Below are positions 43,186 to 53,000 of a DNA stretch of 64,000 nucleotides, piece after piece. The stretch spans positions 3,348,001 through 3,412,000 of the forward strand of contig NZ_CP029758.2 in NCBI RefSeq assembly GCF_004006395.2, read 5' to 3'. The first letter of the stretch is position 1; the number at the start of each line of letters is the position of its first letter. Source of the DNA: Clostridium sp. AWRP. GTDB taxonomy: Bacteria > Bacillota > Clostridia > Clostridiales > Clostridiaceae. The position numbers were made by a program, and so were the translations under genes. Under the pieces are notes generated by a model that saw only the letters and a program-made list of their open reading frames with translations, was not told the origin of the DNA and did no database searches.

Positions 43186-44481
43186 CTATTCATAAATTTT
43201 ATATTCTACATCTACATTAGCATCAACCCAACCCCTGATTCTCCCTTGCATAATATCTACACTATAACCACTATATACTTTACCATCTGAACCTATAAAA
43301 AACTGACTTTCAAATCTATTAGGAATAATAAGAATACCTGTTATTTTTAGTCCTCTAATCGAAGTAAATGAAATGATAGCTACAGTGATATTAATATTAG
43401 GCTCTATTACAAAATTGCCCTGACTATCAGCTGTGACTGTTCCACTAACAAATCTTTTGGCTTTATTTCCCGTTCCAACTATCTTATTTCCATTTACATA
43501 AGCTGTTTTATCAGATACTATATCATCTATTGTTGCTGTTGCATCTGATGTAAAAGTACCTGTAAGTAAACCGGGTTTACCTAATGAGTGCCCAGCTTTT
43601 ATAACTGCTGGATTTAATCCATTTACACGTTGTTGAATTTCTGTATTTTCATTAACATGGCCATTTATATTTACTATTGCATGTAAAACTCCATATTTTA
43701 CTCCATCTCCATCGGTATTAAGATTATCAATTTTAGTTATACAAGAAGGATAATTCATTATTTGATCTGTAGTATTACTATAGTCGGGCATAGTACCTAC
43801 TTGACCTGCAATAGTAGTGCCAGATAAAACATTTGCTACAGGCACTGAAACAGCACTAACAGAACCACCACTAGTATATCCTGCAGGTATTGTGTGCGCT
43901 GAACCTGAAGGTGTAATATTTATTGCTCCATTATTTGGCATAGTACCATGCCTTAACTTTCCATCTGCATTACTAAAATCTACTCCGCTCAATACCTGAG
44001 ATTCCACTGCATTACCTTGTCCTCTTGCTATAGAATTTATAGCAGCTATAATCTGATCCCATGTAGATGTGGTACTAAGACTTTGTCCTTTACTATTTAC
44101 GGCACTAATCGTACTAGATTTTACGCTAGTGCCAGATTGAAAAACCTCGTTGATTGCCGCCACTATAGTATTCTTTGCAGTTGTATTAAGCTTAGTTTTA
44201 TCACCAATACCATGAGCCGTAGTATCTGCCATATGCGAACTAACTTTTCCTTTTGCAGCTTCTAAAGTTGCCCCATCTGCTGCCTTTATATCACTTGCAG
44301 ATAAAGTAACAGCACCTGTTTTACTATTTACAGATTTAACTGGTACAGTTGGTATTTGAGTATTTAAAGCTCTCTTTTTTAATTCAGCATCAATAATATC
44401 AGCATTGTCATTGAAATTTTGTATATCTACTACATCTGTACCCTCTGGCTTTTTTAACCCATAATTTGCTGTTTTCTTCAT
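43186..44481 (-). CDS. phage tail fibre protein (module 1, distal)
   Basis: 431-residue fibre. It starts MKKTANYGLKKPEGTDVVDIQNFNDNADII, a common fibre N-terminus in clostridial phages. Beta-rich segments with ITGTF/VGTMPDYSN-type short repeats follow, ending in a variable globular tip (GYSVDIMQGRIRGWVDANV). It lies directly after YmfQ copy 1 and before the BhlA-like gene. It probably carries receptor-binding determinants different from those of the large fibre at 36376. Confidence 0.85.
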   Translation of the reverse strand: MKKTANYGLKKPEGTDVVDIQNFNDNADIIDAELKKRALNTQIPTVPVKSVNSKTGAVTLSASDIKAADGATLEAAKGKVSSHMADTTAHGIGDKTKLNTTAKNTIVAAINEVFQSGTSVKSSTISAVNSKGQSLSTTSTWDQIIAAINSIARGQGNAVESQVLSGVDFSNADGKLRHGTMPNNGAINITPSGSAHTIPAGYTSGGSVSAVSVPVANVLSGTTIAGQVGTMPDYSNTTDQIMNYPSCITKIDNLNTDGDGVKYGVLHAIVNINGHVNENTEIQQRVNGLNPAVIKAGHSLGKPGLLTGTFTSDATATIDDIVSDKTAYVNGNKIVGTGNKAKRFVSGTVTADSQGNFVIEPNINITVAIISFTSIRGLKITGILIIPNRFESQFFIGSDGKVYSGYSVDIMQGRIRGWVDANVDVEYKIYE

Positions 44482-44494
44482 TTACATCATCCTC

Positions 44495-45115
44495 CTATCC
44501 ATCATAAACTTTTAGGCTATCCCATGTATTTGATTTAGCCTGATTTACTGTAAGACCTTTATTTTTCAAAAAGTTCCAAACTGTATAAGTATATTTAAAA
44601 TCATATCCCAGGTGGGCTGGTTTAATATCCTCAAGCATTTTCTTAAAAACTTCCATATTTTTAGGAATACCTTTTATTCCAACAAATTGAATTGTAAAAT
44701 AATATCCCTCAGGATGAAATATTACATTACATTCCCCTCCACTAAAAGCCTCTGCAGTATTTTTTATCATTTGTGCTGTAGTTGTTCCAGAGCCTCTCAT
44801 CTTTGCTTTTATAATTTCACGTCTATCCTCGCAGCTCTTATTTAAATCTATGGCAATTTTCAAAGGTTTTTCCCATATAATTCCTAATCCCCAAGTTGCA
44901 GTATCAATAAAAAATTGCTTAAGCAAATCCTGCTGATTGTACTTAGCCGAACCCATTTCTTTTCCTATGGAATTTTGAATTTTATTCATTATTGAAGTAT
45001 TGTAGTACCATGGAGGAAGATATTTCATTAGATCTGGAATATATGGCTTGATCTCTTCATCTGAAATATTATCTTCTGCATACTCTATTGTTCCATAAAG
45101 ATTATTACCATACAT
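44495..45115 (-). CDS. YmfQ/XkdU-family tail protein (copy 1)
   Basis: 206-residue YmfQ (DUF2313)-type protein linking baseplate and fibre. LMKYLPPWYYNTS, then ATWGLGIIWEKPL, and the C-terminal IKPAHLGYDF are the family motifs. The copy at 40734-41738 shares these but little else. Here a fibre gene precedes it, whereas the PBSX order is baseplate J, YmfQ, fibre. That suggests insertion of a fibre gene. It starts three bases after the upstream fibre stop. Confidence 0.86.
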   Translation of the reverse strand: MYGNNLYGTIEYAEDNISDEEIKPYIPDLMKYLPPWYYNTSIMNKIQNSIGKEMGSAKYNQQDLLKQFFIDTATWGLGIIWEKPLKIAIDLNKSCEDRREIIKAKMRGSGTTTAQMIKNTAEAFSGGECNVIFHPEGYYFTIQFVGIKGIPKNMEVFKKMLEDIKPAHLGYDFKYTYTVWNFLKNKGLTVNQAKSNTWDSLKVYDG

Positions 45116-45118
45116 TCA

Positions 45119-46522
45119 CTACACCCCCTTAAGATCATTCCAGGTTACAGACCCCTTTAACATTTTCCATGCTCCCCATCCTGAAGCTGTGGTACCTGTC
45201 CTAACTTTTATCACTCCATCACTTTGAAATCCGATTTCGTGGGCAGCATCCCCACTATCATCACTCCATCCTCTAAATCCTATAATTGTACAATAAGTAC
45301 CACCAGATAATCCTACTACTGAAGAATTTTTAAATTTAATTGACAGCGTTTTAGAATAATCTCCGGGAGAAGTTTTCACATTTCTTGTATCTTGTATTAT
45401 AAGCTTTTCAGATCCATCTACCACACCATCATCATCTTTATCATAAATACTTTTCAGCATATTCCCATAACCAGCATTACTTAGTTCCGTCTTGGTTGTA
45501 AACTTATTGTCACTGTCAGTTTTGCTATATACATCATTACTATCAGCCTTACTGCTTACTGTATTCCACAGCATCCTTTCATCTGAAGTTATATGTTTAA
45601 CTTTATCTGTTATATGGCTTACAGCACTATTCCACCCATCTATTAAATCTTGAGTTAAAATTTCCAGTAAACTTAAATTACTGTGAATATGTTTTTTACT
45701 ATTTACATCCTTTAAATTTGCTTTATCAGTATCATTGGTAAATCTATGATTTTTATCTTCTGTTATCATCGAAGCAGGATGTGTTGCTGGATGAATATAG
45801 TTATTTGCACCTTCTTCTATACCGGCCAATTTGTTTTTTTCTGTTGTGGTATAATCCTCTGTACTAAGTTGTTTTCCATCAACTTTATCAACCTTTAGAG
45901 ATAAATTTTTTGTCATAGTACCAGCAAAATCTTTATCGTCACCTAAAGAATCGGCAATTTCTTTTAAAGTATCTAATGCTGAAGGAGCAGCGCCTACAAC
46001 ATTTTGTATTCTCTGATCCGTTTCTTCCTTCGTATAAGTATCTGTTTTATCTGATTTTTTTAAAAGTTCAGTATCAACATATGTCTTCTCCGCTTTATTA
46101 TTTTCTACCGCATCAAGTTTAGCTTCATCGTCAGATACCCTGTTGTTATTAGTACTTTTATATCTATCCAGTTCGGTTTGTGTATTTATAATACTATTCT
46201 GTACTTTATTTATATCATCCGATTCCACTGTATCCCCTGTAGTTTCATAGGTAATATAAACAGTAGATTTGCTTGAAAATATTTTAACATCCCTTTTCCA
46301 TGGTGTAAGACTTGGAGTTGATACTATAACATTTTCTATTTTACTTCCTGTAAGTTTTGAACCCGTATATACATTTATGGAAGACAAACTCACATTGTCA
46401 TGCTGCAGCTCACCTTCATATATACCATCTGTTAACTGTACCTCTTCTTCTATTACATAGGTATTTTTGTCCAGCTTATTCAATTTTTCTATAAATTTAT
46501 CTACTTCTTGTGGATATGCCAT
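45119..46522 (-). CDS. phage tail fibre protein (module 1, proximal)
   Basis: 467-residue fibre. Residues ~1-110 are beta-rich. The middle holds phage-fibre stalk repeats (TYVDTELLKKSDKTDTYTK, TEKNKLAGIEEGANNY, HPATHPASMI). The C-terminus (YCTIIGFRGWSDDSGDAAHEIG..., TTASGWGAWKML) resembles pyocin-knob or SGNH-less fibre tips found in phages of Gram-positive bacteria. It sits between baseplate J copy 1 and YmfQ copy 1, an unusual order. It may be an adaptor as well as a receptor-binding protein. Confidence 0.85.
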   Translation of the reverse strand: MAYPQEVDKFIEKLNKLDKNTYVIEEEVQLTDGIYEGELQHDNVSLSSINVYTGSKLTGSKIENVIVSTPSLTPWKRDVKIFSSKSTVYITYETTGDTVESDDINKVQNSIINTQTELDRYKSTNNNRVSDDEAKLDAVENNKAEKTYVDTELLKKSDKTDTYTKEETDQRIQNVVGAAPSALDTLKEIADSLGDDKDFAGTMTKNLSLKVDKVDGKQLSTEDYTTTEKNKLAGIEEGANNYIHPATHPASMITEDKNHRFTNDTDKANLKDVNSKKHIHSNLSLLEILTQDLIDGWNSAVSHITDKVKHITSDERMLWNTVSSKADSNDVYSKTDSDNKFTTKTELSNAGYGNMLKSIYDKDDDGVVDGSEKLIIQDTRNVKTSPGDYSKTLSIKFKNSSVVGLSGGTYCTIIGFRGWSDDSGDAAHEIGFQSDGVIKVRTGTTASGWGAWKMLKGSVTWNDLKGV

Positions 46523-46525
46523 TTA

Positions 46526-47602
46526 TCACACCCCCAAATCTATCGTACCCATTACAGGAATTTCTTCATTGTCCAAGGCTGCATTTACCGTATTATCATT
46601 TAAAATCAAATTACTGTAATCCACAACACCATCAACCTCAAGAAGCACTCTGCCTATTTTAGCATAACTTACATAAGTATCTTTAAATGCTAAATCGCTA
46701 AGGTACTGTTCAATTGCAGCCGCAAAATTATCCTGTACCTGCTGTATTACATATCCCTCTGCAAGAATTACTTTTGCAGATAGATTTATTGCCCTTTCCG
46801 AAGCAGACACTACTGTTAAAGCTGCACCTATAGGTGCTTGACCTTCTCCTTGTGAAGAAGGTTCAGGATCTATATAATTTTTGACCTTTTGAATTAGTTG
46901 TTGATCTGCAGCTCTTTTGTTCTCATTAACTATAACTATTTTTACGGTACCATTTCCATTCCACAGAGGAAATACTTTAGCATCTCCAACTCCTGTAACT
47001 TCCTTGGCCCAGCTTTTATATTGTGCTTTGTTTCCACTTGCTGCCGGTGTTTGCATCCTTTCAAAGTACCTTTTTCTTAAACTATCATCGTCTTCGATAT
47101 TATATCCGTTAATTACAGGATCAGGATTGGTAATGGACATTATTCCTTGAATCATAATGGTCATTTGTGTAATGGTATTTGCAGGTACATTATATTTGCT
47201 TCCCACATCCCTTGCCTGTATATCTACTAATGCCTGACCATTGTTTAAAACAGTGTCATTTTGCACTACATACGTTAAGCCATGTTTAGTTTGTACAAAA
47301 GTACCTGCCAAAATAACTGTTCCATCCACTCCTGTAGCTCTAAGTTTTGTGGCTGCTTTATCACCTTGTTTTCTTTTAATTCCAACAGGATTTGTTATGT
47401 TTTCTAAATCAGTACCTGCTGCAGTAAATGGTGAAGTTCTCTTAAGTATTTCATCATCTGTAATATAAATTTGTGCTGCTTCATTTGAAGCAGGAGAAAC
47501 AGCGTCATACACAAAACTACCTTCTGATTTATCTATATCAGAAGGTATATCATTTAACATTCTGTTCAAGATTATCTGCTGACTATTTTCTTCACTATAC
47601 AC
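46526..47602 (-). CDS. baseplate J/gp47-family protein (copy 1)
   Basis: 358-residue XkdT/gp47-type baseplate wedge protein. It shares its N-terminus and several internal blocks (GSKYNVPAN, AKEVTG, VFPLWNGNGTVKI, GEGQAPIGA) with copy 2 at 41750. The start is GTG at 47602, overlapping the last codons of the DUF2634 gene by eight bases; GGAGAGG lies nine bases upstream. The DNA around the two starts is also alike (TGCTGACTATTTTCTTCACT on the plus strand in both). It opens the first baseplate module, in the position expected from PBSX. Confidence 0.92.
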   Translation of the reverse strand: MYSEENSQQIILNRMLNDIPSDIDKSEGSFVYDAVSPASNEAAQIYITDDEILKRTSPFTAAGTDLENITNPVGIKRKQGDKAATKLRATGVDGTVILAGTFVQTKHGLTYVVQNDTVLNNGQALVDIQARDVGSKYNVPANTITQMTIMIQGIMSITNPDPVINGYNIEDDDSLRKRYFERMQTPAASGNKAQYKSWAKEVTGVGDAKVFPLWNGNGTVKIVIVNENKRAADQQLIQKVKNYIDPEPSSQGEGQAPIGAALTVVSASERAINLSAKVILAEGYVIQQVQDNFAAAIEQYLSDLAFKDTYVSYAKIGRVLLEVDGVVDYSNLILNDNTVNAALDNEEIPVMGTIDLGV

Positions 47603-48029
47603 TTATATCAACCTCTCCATATAAAGTTTTAGCTGTAAAATTAATAACTGCCCTACTTCCTTCAAATTCTATACTAAAGCTTTCGATTTCCTGTATATAT
47701 GGATTAATAGACAGTGCTTCCTCTACATATCTTTTAGCTTCAGATTCTATTACACTTCTACTAAGTGATTTTTCTATTAATTCCTCTATTTGATTCCCAT
47801 AATTTAAAGTATAGGCCAGGTACCTGTACCTTGGCGTATTTAAAACCTTCCATATCCATATTTTTATTGCCTCATTTCCTTCCACTACTATAAATTTGCC
47901 ATCTTTAAGAATAAACTCATTTTTTTCAAAGTCCCACCCGTATTCTTTTGGAATCGGTAAATTATCAGATTGTGTAGTACTTTCAATTACTGTATTTATA
48001 TCTACAGTTTGATTTGGAAGTATGCTCAT
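47595..48029 (-). CDS. XkdS-like baseplate protein (DUF2634)
   Basis: 144-residue phage protein of the DUF2634/XkdS group, related to the gp25-type baseplate components of contractile tails. NEAIKIWIWKVLNTPRYRYL and the IEELIEKSLSRSVIESEAKR helix are characteristic. It overlaps the DUF2577 gene upstream by four bases and baseplate J downstream by eight. Structural role inferred from synteny and family. Confidence 0.86.
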   Translation of the reverse strand: MSILPNQTVDINTVIESTTQSDNLPIPKEYGWDFEKNEFILKDGKFIVVEGNEAIKIWIWKVLNTPRYRYLAYTLNYGNQIEELIEKSLSRSVIESEAKRYVEEALSINPYIQEIESFSIEFEGSRAVINFTAKTLYGEVDISV

Positions 48030-48397
48030 GCTGCCACCACCTTTAATAGTATTAAGTATCTAGTTGTACTCACTTTGATCAGTGCAACAATATCTCCTTC
48101 TTTTAATCCACTATCTGAAAAGTTTAAATTGGCTTTTGGAAGACCTATGGAACTGATGCTTCCATTGGAGGTGGAGCCAGAAGCATCAGTGGAAGGTATA
48201 CTTATTTGTCTCGAATATCCTTGTTTTAAATAGTCCGCAATATATAAGTTGTCTTTGTCTAAAGGTAAATCCCCCAATTGTACCACTATAGGATCTGTGC
48301 TTGAAACTATTCCCAATTCAATTGATGAAGGATTATATTGCGAGCCCTGATCTCTCATCAAATTAATTATTTCACTATAAGGATTCTTTACATTCAT
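48026..48397 (-). CDS. XkdR-like phage tail protein (DUF2577)
   Basis: 123-residue protein of the DUF2577/XkdR type. The sequence runs NPYSEIINLMRDQGSQYNP, then a beta-rich OB-like core (IVVQLGDLPLDKDNLYIADY) and GDIVALIKVSTTRYLILLKV. It overlaps both neighbours by four bases. Probably a small baseplate hub component. Confidence 0.85.
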   Translation of the reverse strand: MNVKNPYSEIINLMRDQGSQYNPSSIELGIVSSTDPIVVQLGDLPLDKDNLYIADYLKQGYSRQISIPSTDASGSTSNGSISSIGLPKANLNFSDSGLKEGDIVALIKVSTTRYLILLKVVAA

Positions 48398-49389
48398 TCA
48401 GATTTGTCCTCCTCTATCAATTTCATTTTAGTTTCAAAATTCAAGTCTAACTCCATAGTATATTTCCCAGAAGCTACTTCCCAGGTATGAGTATCCGTAT
48501 CAATACACATTGTTACTTTACTAAGATCACTAATATATGGGATTTCTAAATTTACACCCCAACCAGTAGTACATTTCGTATTTCCTAAAACACTTATTTT
48601 AACCGTTCTGTCTACTCCATGCAGCATACTATTTGCAACTGTCATAGCATCTTTTCCTTCTTCAGCCTCATAAACATCTTGAAGTATTCCATACATATTA
48701 ATCCAATCTCTTTGCCATGCAGTACCCACGTAAGTTCCATCTGATTTATATACATTTACTTTGTTTATCATACTGTCAATTGCATCACTGTATGAGGTAT
48801 TTCCTACATTTATATCAGGAGTAATTATCAAGTTATCTATGGGAATTCCCATATTCATAAGTCCCAACTTGTTTTTTTCAGCATAGGGCATAAAGTTATA
48901 TTTTCCATTATCCAGATGCCAAACTTTAGTATAAGCCATCATTATTACTTCATAAAAAGTCTTATCTTTGGCCAATAAATCTATTTTCCAATTTGATTTC
49001 CCGATGTCCCCCACAGGTATTCCTGCGTTATCACAAACAGCTCCAACTATATCTTCAGGTAATACATTTTTAAAATTGTACGTTCCTTTTGATTTTGTGA
49101 AATAAATTAAGTAATCGTAAGCAGTAAATGTAAGTTCCTGATTACTGCTTTCTATGTCTCTATCAAAAACGTACCCTCTGAACAATTCCTTTCCATCTTC
49201 CAGCATCCATATTAAATTGCCCGGACCTATCTGCGTGTTTAATTGATTTTTGTCAAAAATACTATAGGCTATTGTTATTTCCAGTTTCCTTGCAACCTGT
49301 TCCTTATCGCCAGACCAAACTATTGTTTTACAGTAATTTGTTATGTCCGTAGTTATTGAACGTTTATACATACTGTAAATTTTAATCAT
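48394..49389 (-). CDS. XkdQ-like tail hub protein (late control D family)
   Basis: 331-residue homologue of XkdQ/YqbQ, distantly related to gpD/gp27-type baseplate hub proteins. The N-terminal strand-rich part has KLEITIAYSIFD and the internal LFRGYVFDRDIESSNQELTF. It sits between the LysM protein and the DUF2577 gene with ATGA overlaps on both sides, exactly as in PBSX. Confidence 0.87.
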   Translation of the reverse strand: MIKIYSMYKRSITTDITNYCKTIVWSGDKEQVARKLEITIAYSIFDKNQLNTQIGPGNLIWMLEDGKELFRGYVFDRDIESSNQELTFTAYDYLIYFTKSKGTYNFKNVLPEDIVGAVCDNAGIPVGDIGKSNWKIDLLAKDKTFYEVIMMAYTKVWHLDNGKYNFMPYAEKNKLGLMNMGIPIDNLIITPDINVGNTSYSDAIDSMINKVNVYKSDGTYVGTAWQRDWINMYGILQDVYEAEEGKDAMTVANSMLHGVDRTVKISVLGNTKCTTGWGVNLEIPYISDLSKVTMCIDTDTHTWEVASGKYTMELDLNFETKMKLIEEDKSE

Positions 49390-50042
49390 AATTTAAGCAC
49401 TGTCCCTTCAGGGATATCTGTAGGATCTTTGATGAGATTTTTCTCAGCTAACTCCTGCCATTTTGAACCATCACCATACACCTTTTTTGCTATTAGATAC
49501 AAAGTATCTCCTTTTTTAACCGTATATTGAGTCGGCGTTTGTTTATCAATTGGCCTTTTGTTTACCGCAGCTATATCTGCAGCTAAAAAAGTTACATTCT
49601 GATATCCATTTGATAGACTATTGAACTTTCTTGTAGTGGCATCTATTATTCTGTATTCTTTAAGCTGAAGTGAAAAAGAAATATCACCTGTTCCATCATT
49701 TTCTTTATATTCAAAAGATTCTATAGAACAGGCTATATTTATAGGTGTATCCGTTATTATATAACGAATGGGTTTGCCGCTAACTCTCCACTTTTCTATT
49801 AAATTTACACAATCCCAGGGCTTTGGAAATTCTAAATACTGACAGAAGGTATAATTCTTATTTGGGAAAAAAGTCTCTATAACTCCTATTTCGCATAAAT
49901 TGGTTTTGCCCAAAAAACTAACTTCTCCAAAATTTTCTACACTAAAACTTGAATTATTGTTAGAGCCCTTTATAGAATAATTACCAGGAGGAACAGGCAG
50001 CCTTAATTTTTCACTGCCCTGCATTAGCCAAAATTCTTTCAA
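49386..50042 (-). CDS. XkdP-like LysM protein of the phage tail
   Basis: 218-residue protein. Residues ~1-160 form the XkdP/YqbP-type tail domain (FPKPWDCVNLIEKWRVSGKP). A C-terminal LysM module (QYTVKKGDTLYLIAKKVYGD...) can bind peptidoglycan. In contractile phages it lies between tape measure and hub and may help the tail tip to engage the cell wall. Confidence 0.88.
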   Translation of the reverse strand: MKEFWLMQGSEKLRLPVPPGNYSIKGSNNNSSFSVENFGEVSFLGKTNLCEIGVIETFFPNKNYTFCQYLEFPKPWDCVNLIEKWRVSGKPIRYIITDTPINIACSIESFEYKENDGTGDISFSLQLKEYRIIDATTRKFNSLSNGYQNVTFLAADIAAVNKRPIDKQTPTQYTVKKGDTLYLIAKKVYGDGSKWQELAEKNLIKDPTDIPEGTVLKL

Positions 50043-50054
50043 TTAAAACACCCC

Positions 50055-53000
50055 CTACATGTTAAAAGCCACAGACTTTAACTTTTTAGCTAAAGCAGTG
50101 GCTATTTTATCTATATCACTATCGTCTCTAACTTCAATCTTATCCGCCAATTTTTGAATTATTACTGAAGCTCCATCAGCTTTCTTATTATAGTTACGCG
50201 CTTCATTGGCAGTTAAAACTCTTTCGTCTTCATGGAGCATTGCCGGGAAATTGTCATAAGGAACTCTTGTTAGTCCAACTGCATATCCTTTATAAGCTCC
50301 TCCTGACATTTCACTTCTAACTCCAGGTGTATTCCATGGATTTCCATAATCATGTTCAATTAGCCTAATTGCAGCTGCTGCATTTTCTATAGGATTCCAT
50401 ATATCAGTCATACCGGGCAAATGAAATTCTTCCATATTTTCATCAATTAACTGCATGAGTCCCTTTGAAGGATGTCCTTCTTGAGCATTTATATCCCATA
50501 AATTTATACTCATTGGATCTCCTCCAGATTCACCCATAGCAATCATCTGTAATGCAGGTAGCCAACTCATTGGAGCACCTGTTAATGCTATTGCAGCTGT
50601 TAGCCATCCAGTTACTGTTCCACCTGCTGCACTCATTATACTTCCTATCCAATTCTGTATAAACGATTTTACATCTTTTGATGACATTCCATTAATTAAT
50701 CCTTGCATCAAATGTCCACCCATTTGAAACATAACTTTTGAGGGACTGTGTATTCCAAAACCTGTCTTGAATTGTTCAATAACCTTATCTGTAAGAGCTT
50801 TAACTATTGCAACTACATTACCAGCACTCGCTTGAATTCCTGAACCAAATTCCTGCATTGTTTGAGATCCATAAGAAAGACTAGCTGTATTCAAGTTTGA
50901 ATAAACACCTTTTACATGTGTACTCATATTGGTTGTTGGATTAGTTACAAGTTTTGTATTATCTTTAATTCCACTGCCAAAAGTTTTCATCATGTCAACT
51001 GGATAGGTATCAAAATCACTTAATGGGCCTTTATCCGGTGATGAAAAGTGGATTAGCTCTTTTATTTTTGTGGCCATGGTAGTTACAGAATCAGTTATAG
51101 GTTTCATATTATTATTTATGCCTGTTCCAAAACTTCCTGGGACATCCTTTCCCCATTTTACGGATTGAGTTTTTAAAGACTTCATTTGGTTTGCTATTTT
51201 AGATGTATTAATCGTTGGTGCATATGCTCCCATAGACTTTGGGACCATGGACATTCCTTGAGCCTTTGGTACCTGAGCATTCATTCCTTTTAAAATATTC
51301 GTAGTCTGCCTATTGTTATATACCTTACTCCCTGAGGGAAGCTCTACAATCTCAGGTCCATTTTCAGCTATCCAGGTAGATCCGCCTTCAAAATAGCTTG
51401 TGCCTAATGCATTACCCTTCTCTGTTCCGCTACCAGTTAACTTCTTCCATAAATTTATAGTTCCCTTTATCGGATGAGCAAAAAAATCTCTTAACCCGCC
51501 CCAAAGTTTTTTAATATCTGCTACAAAATCAGACACATGTTTCTTGACACTTTCAAATGTTTCTCTGACACTTTCAATTTTAGTTTTTACAAATTCAATA
51601 ACCTCATGTGTTTTATCTCTTATACCACCGAAGTTATGTTTCCAAGCTTCATAAAGAAGCACACATGCTCCTATTATTACAGTTATAACTAAGACTATAG
51701 GATTTGCCTGTATAAATAAGAATACTGACCTAATAATACTTATAATTCTAGATGCTACAATTTTTATTGTACTAATAAGGCGACTCTTTAACAAATTTCC
51801 TATTACACCTACCCATAATTTAACTGTACCAATAACAGTATTAAGTACACCTGGTATTAACTTAGCAAATCCTATAATGTTTCTCCCTACACTGCCAAAT
51901 ATGGTTCCAACTGTTTTCATTGCATTTCCAAAATTTTTGCCGAACATTTTTGCCGCAGTATTGAGAATTGGAAATTCTTTTTTTATTTTATTAAAAGTAG
52001 ATACTATATTAAAAGCACCTTTACCTGCCTGAAGTCCAACAAACAACCCTGCAAATAATTTTGGATGTGCAGCAGCTGTTTTTATAAGTGGCATAAGTAT
52101 TGTTGACACATTCTTTATATATTGAATTCCAACTGTTCCAACTGCTTTAATATCTCCAGCCATTGTTTTAATAGTATTTCCATATTGTTTTACTTTGGCT
52201 GGATTATCAAAAGACTTCAGAAAAGCTTGCAGCTTGTTTCCGCCAACTGTTGCTATATTGCCAATCTCTTTCTGCAATTCAGCAAAGGCTTTTGATTTTT
52301 GAATTTTCTCAAGTAATGGGTCTATTGCCTGTAACTGCTTCTTAAAATTATCAAACAATCCTCCTTTTATAGTTTCACCTTTATCATTTATTCCTGCAAG
52401 GCTTCTTCCCATACTTCCAATAGAATTTTGTCCCCTGTTTATTAATCCTTGGGCAGTATTTGAATAATCTTTTGTTGAATTGCCATACTTAGAATTTATA
52501 ATATTCATTACAGAGTTTAATGCCTGGTCACCTTTCATATTTGTAATTTCATTTTTATCATTAAACTTCATTCCTGATTTTTCTAAATCACTTTTATTAA
52601 TACCTAGTTTCTTTAATCCATTATTAATACCTAGTTTCTTTAATCCATCAAGTGCTTCTCCCATTTGTCCATTTTTAACTAGTGAAAAATCATGTGCTAT
52701 ATCCTCAGTAGAAGCATTTTTATGTGAGACACTCAGATTCATTAATGGTTCTAAATATTTTTTAGCATCTAAACCATTTGAAGCAAGTTGTCCCACTGCA
52801 TTTATTGTATCGGAACTTTTAAGTGAATTATTCTGTGCTTCCTTATAAGCAAAACCCATCATTTCAGATCCCTTTGTTTTGCTATTCATTATAGATTGCA
52901 TATTAAATAATTGCTGTTCATTAGATGAAGCACTTCCAATTGTCCAGCCATATAGTTTTTTACCAACATCCATATTTATAATACTTTTTGTGGCATTCCT

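Noticed and set aside
36376..47602. Diversity-generating retroelement acting on the fibre genes
   Set aside because: No reverse transcriptase or template/variable repeat pair is visible in the window.
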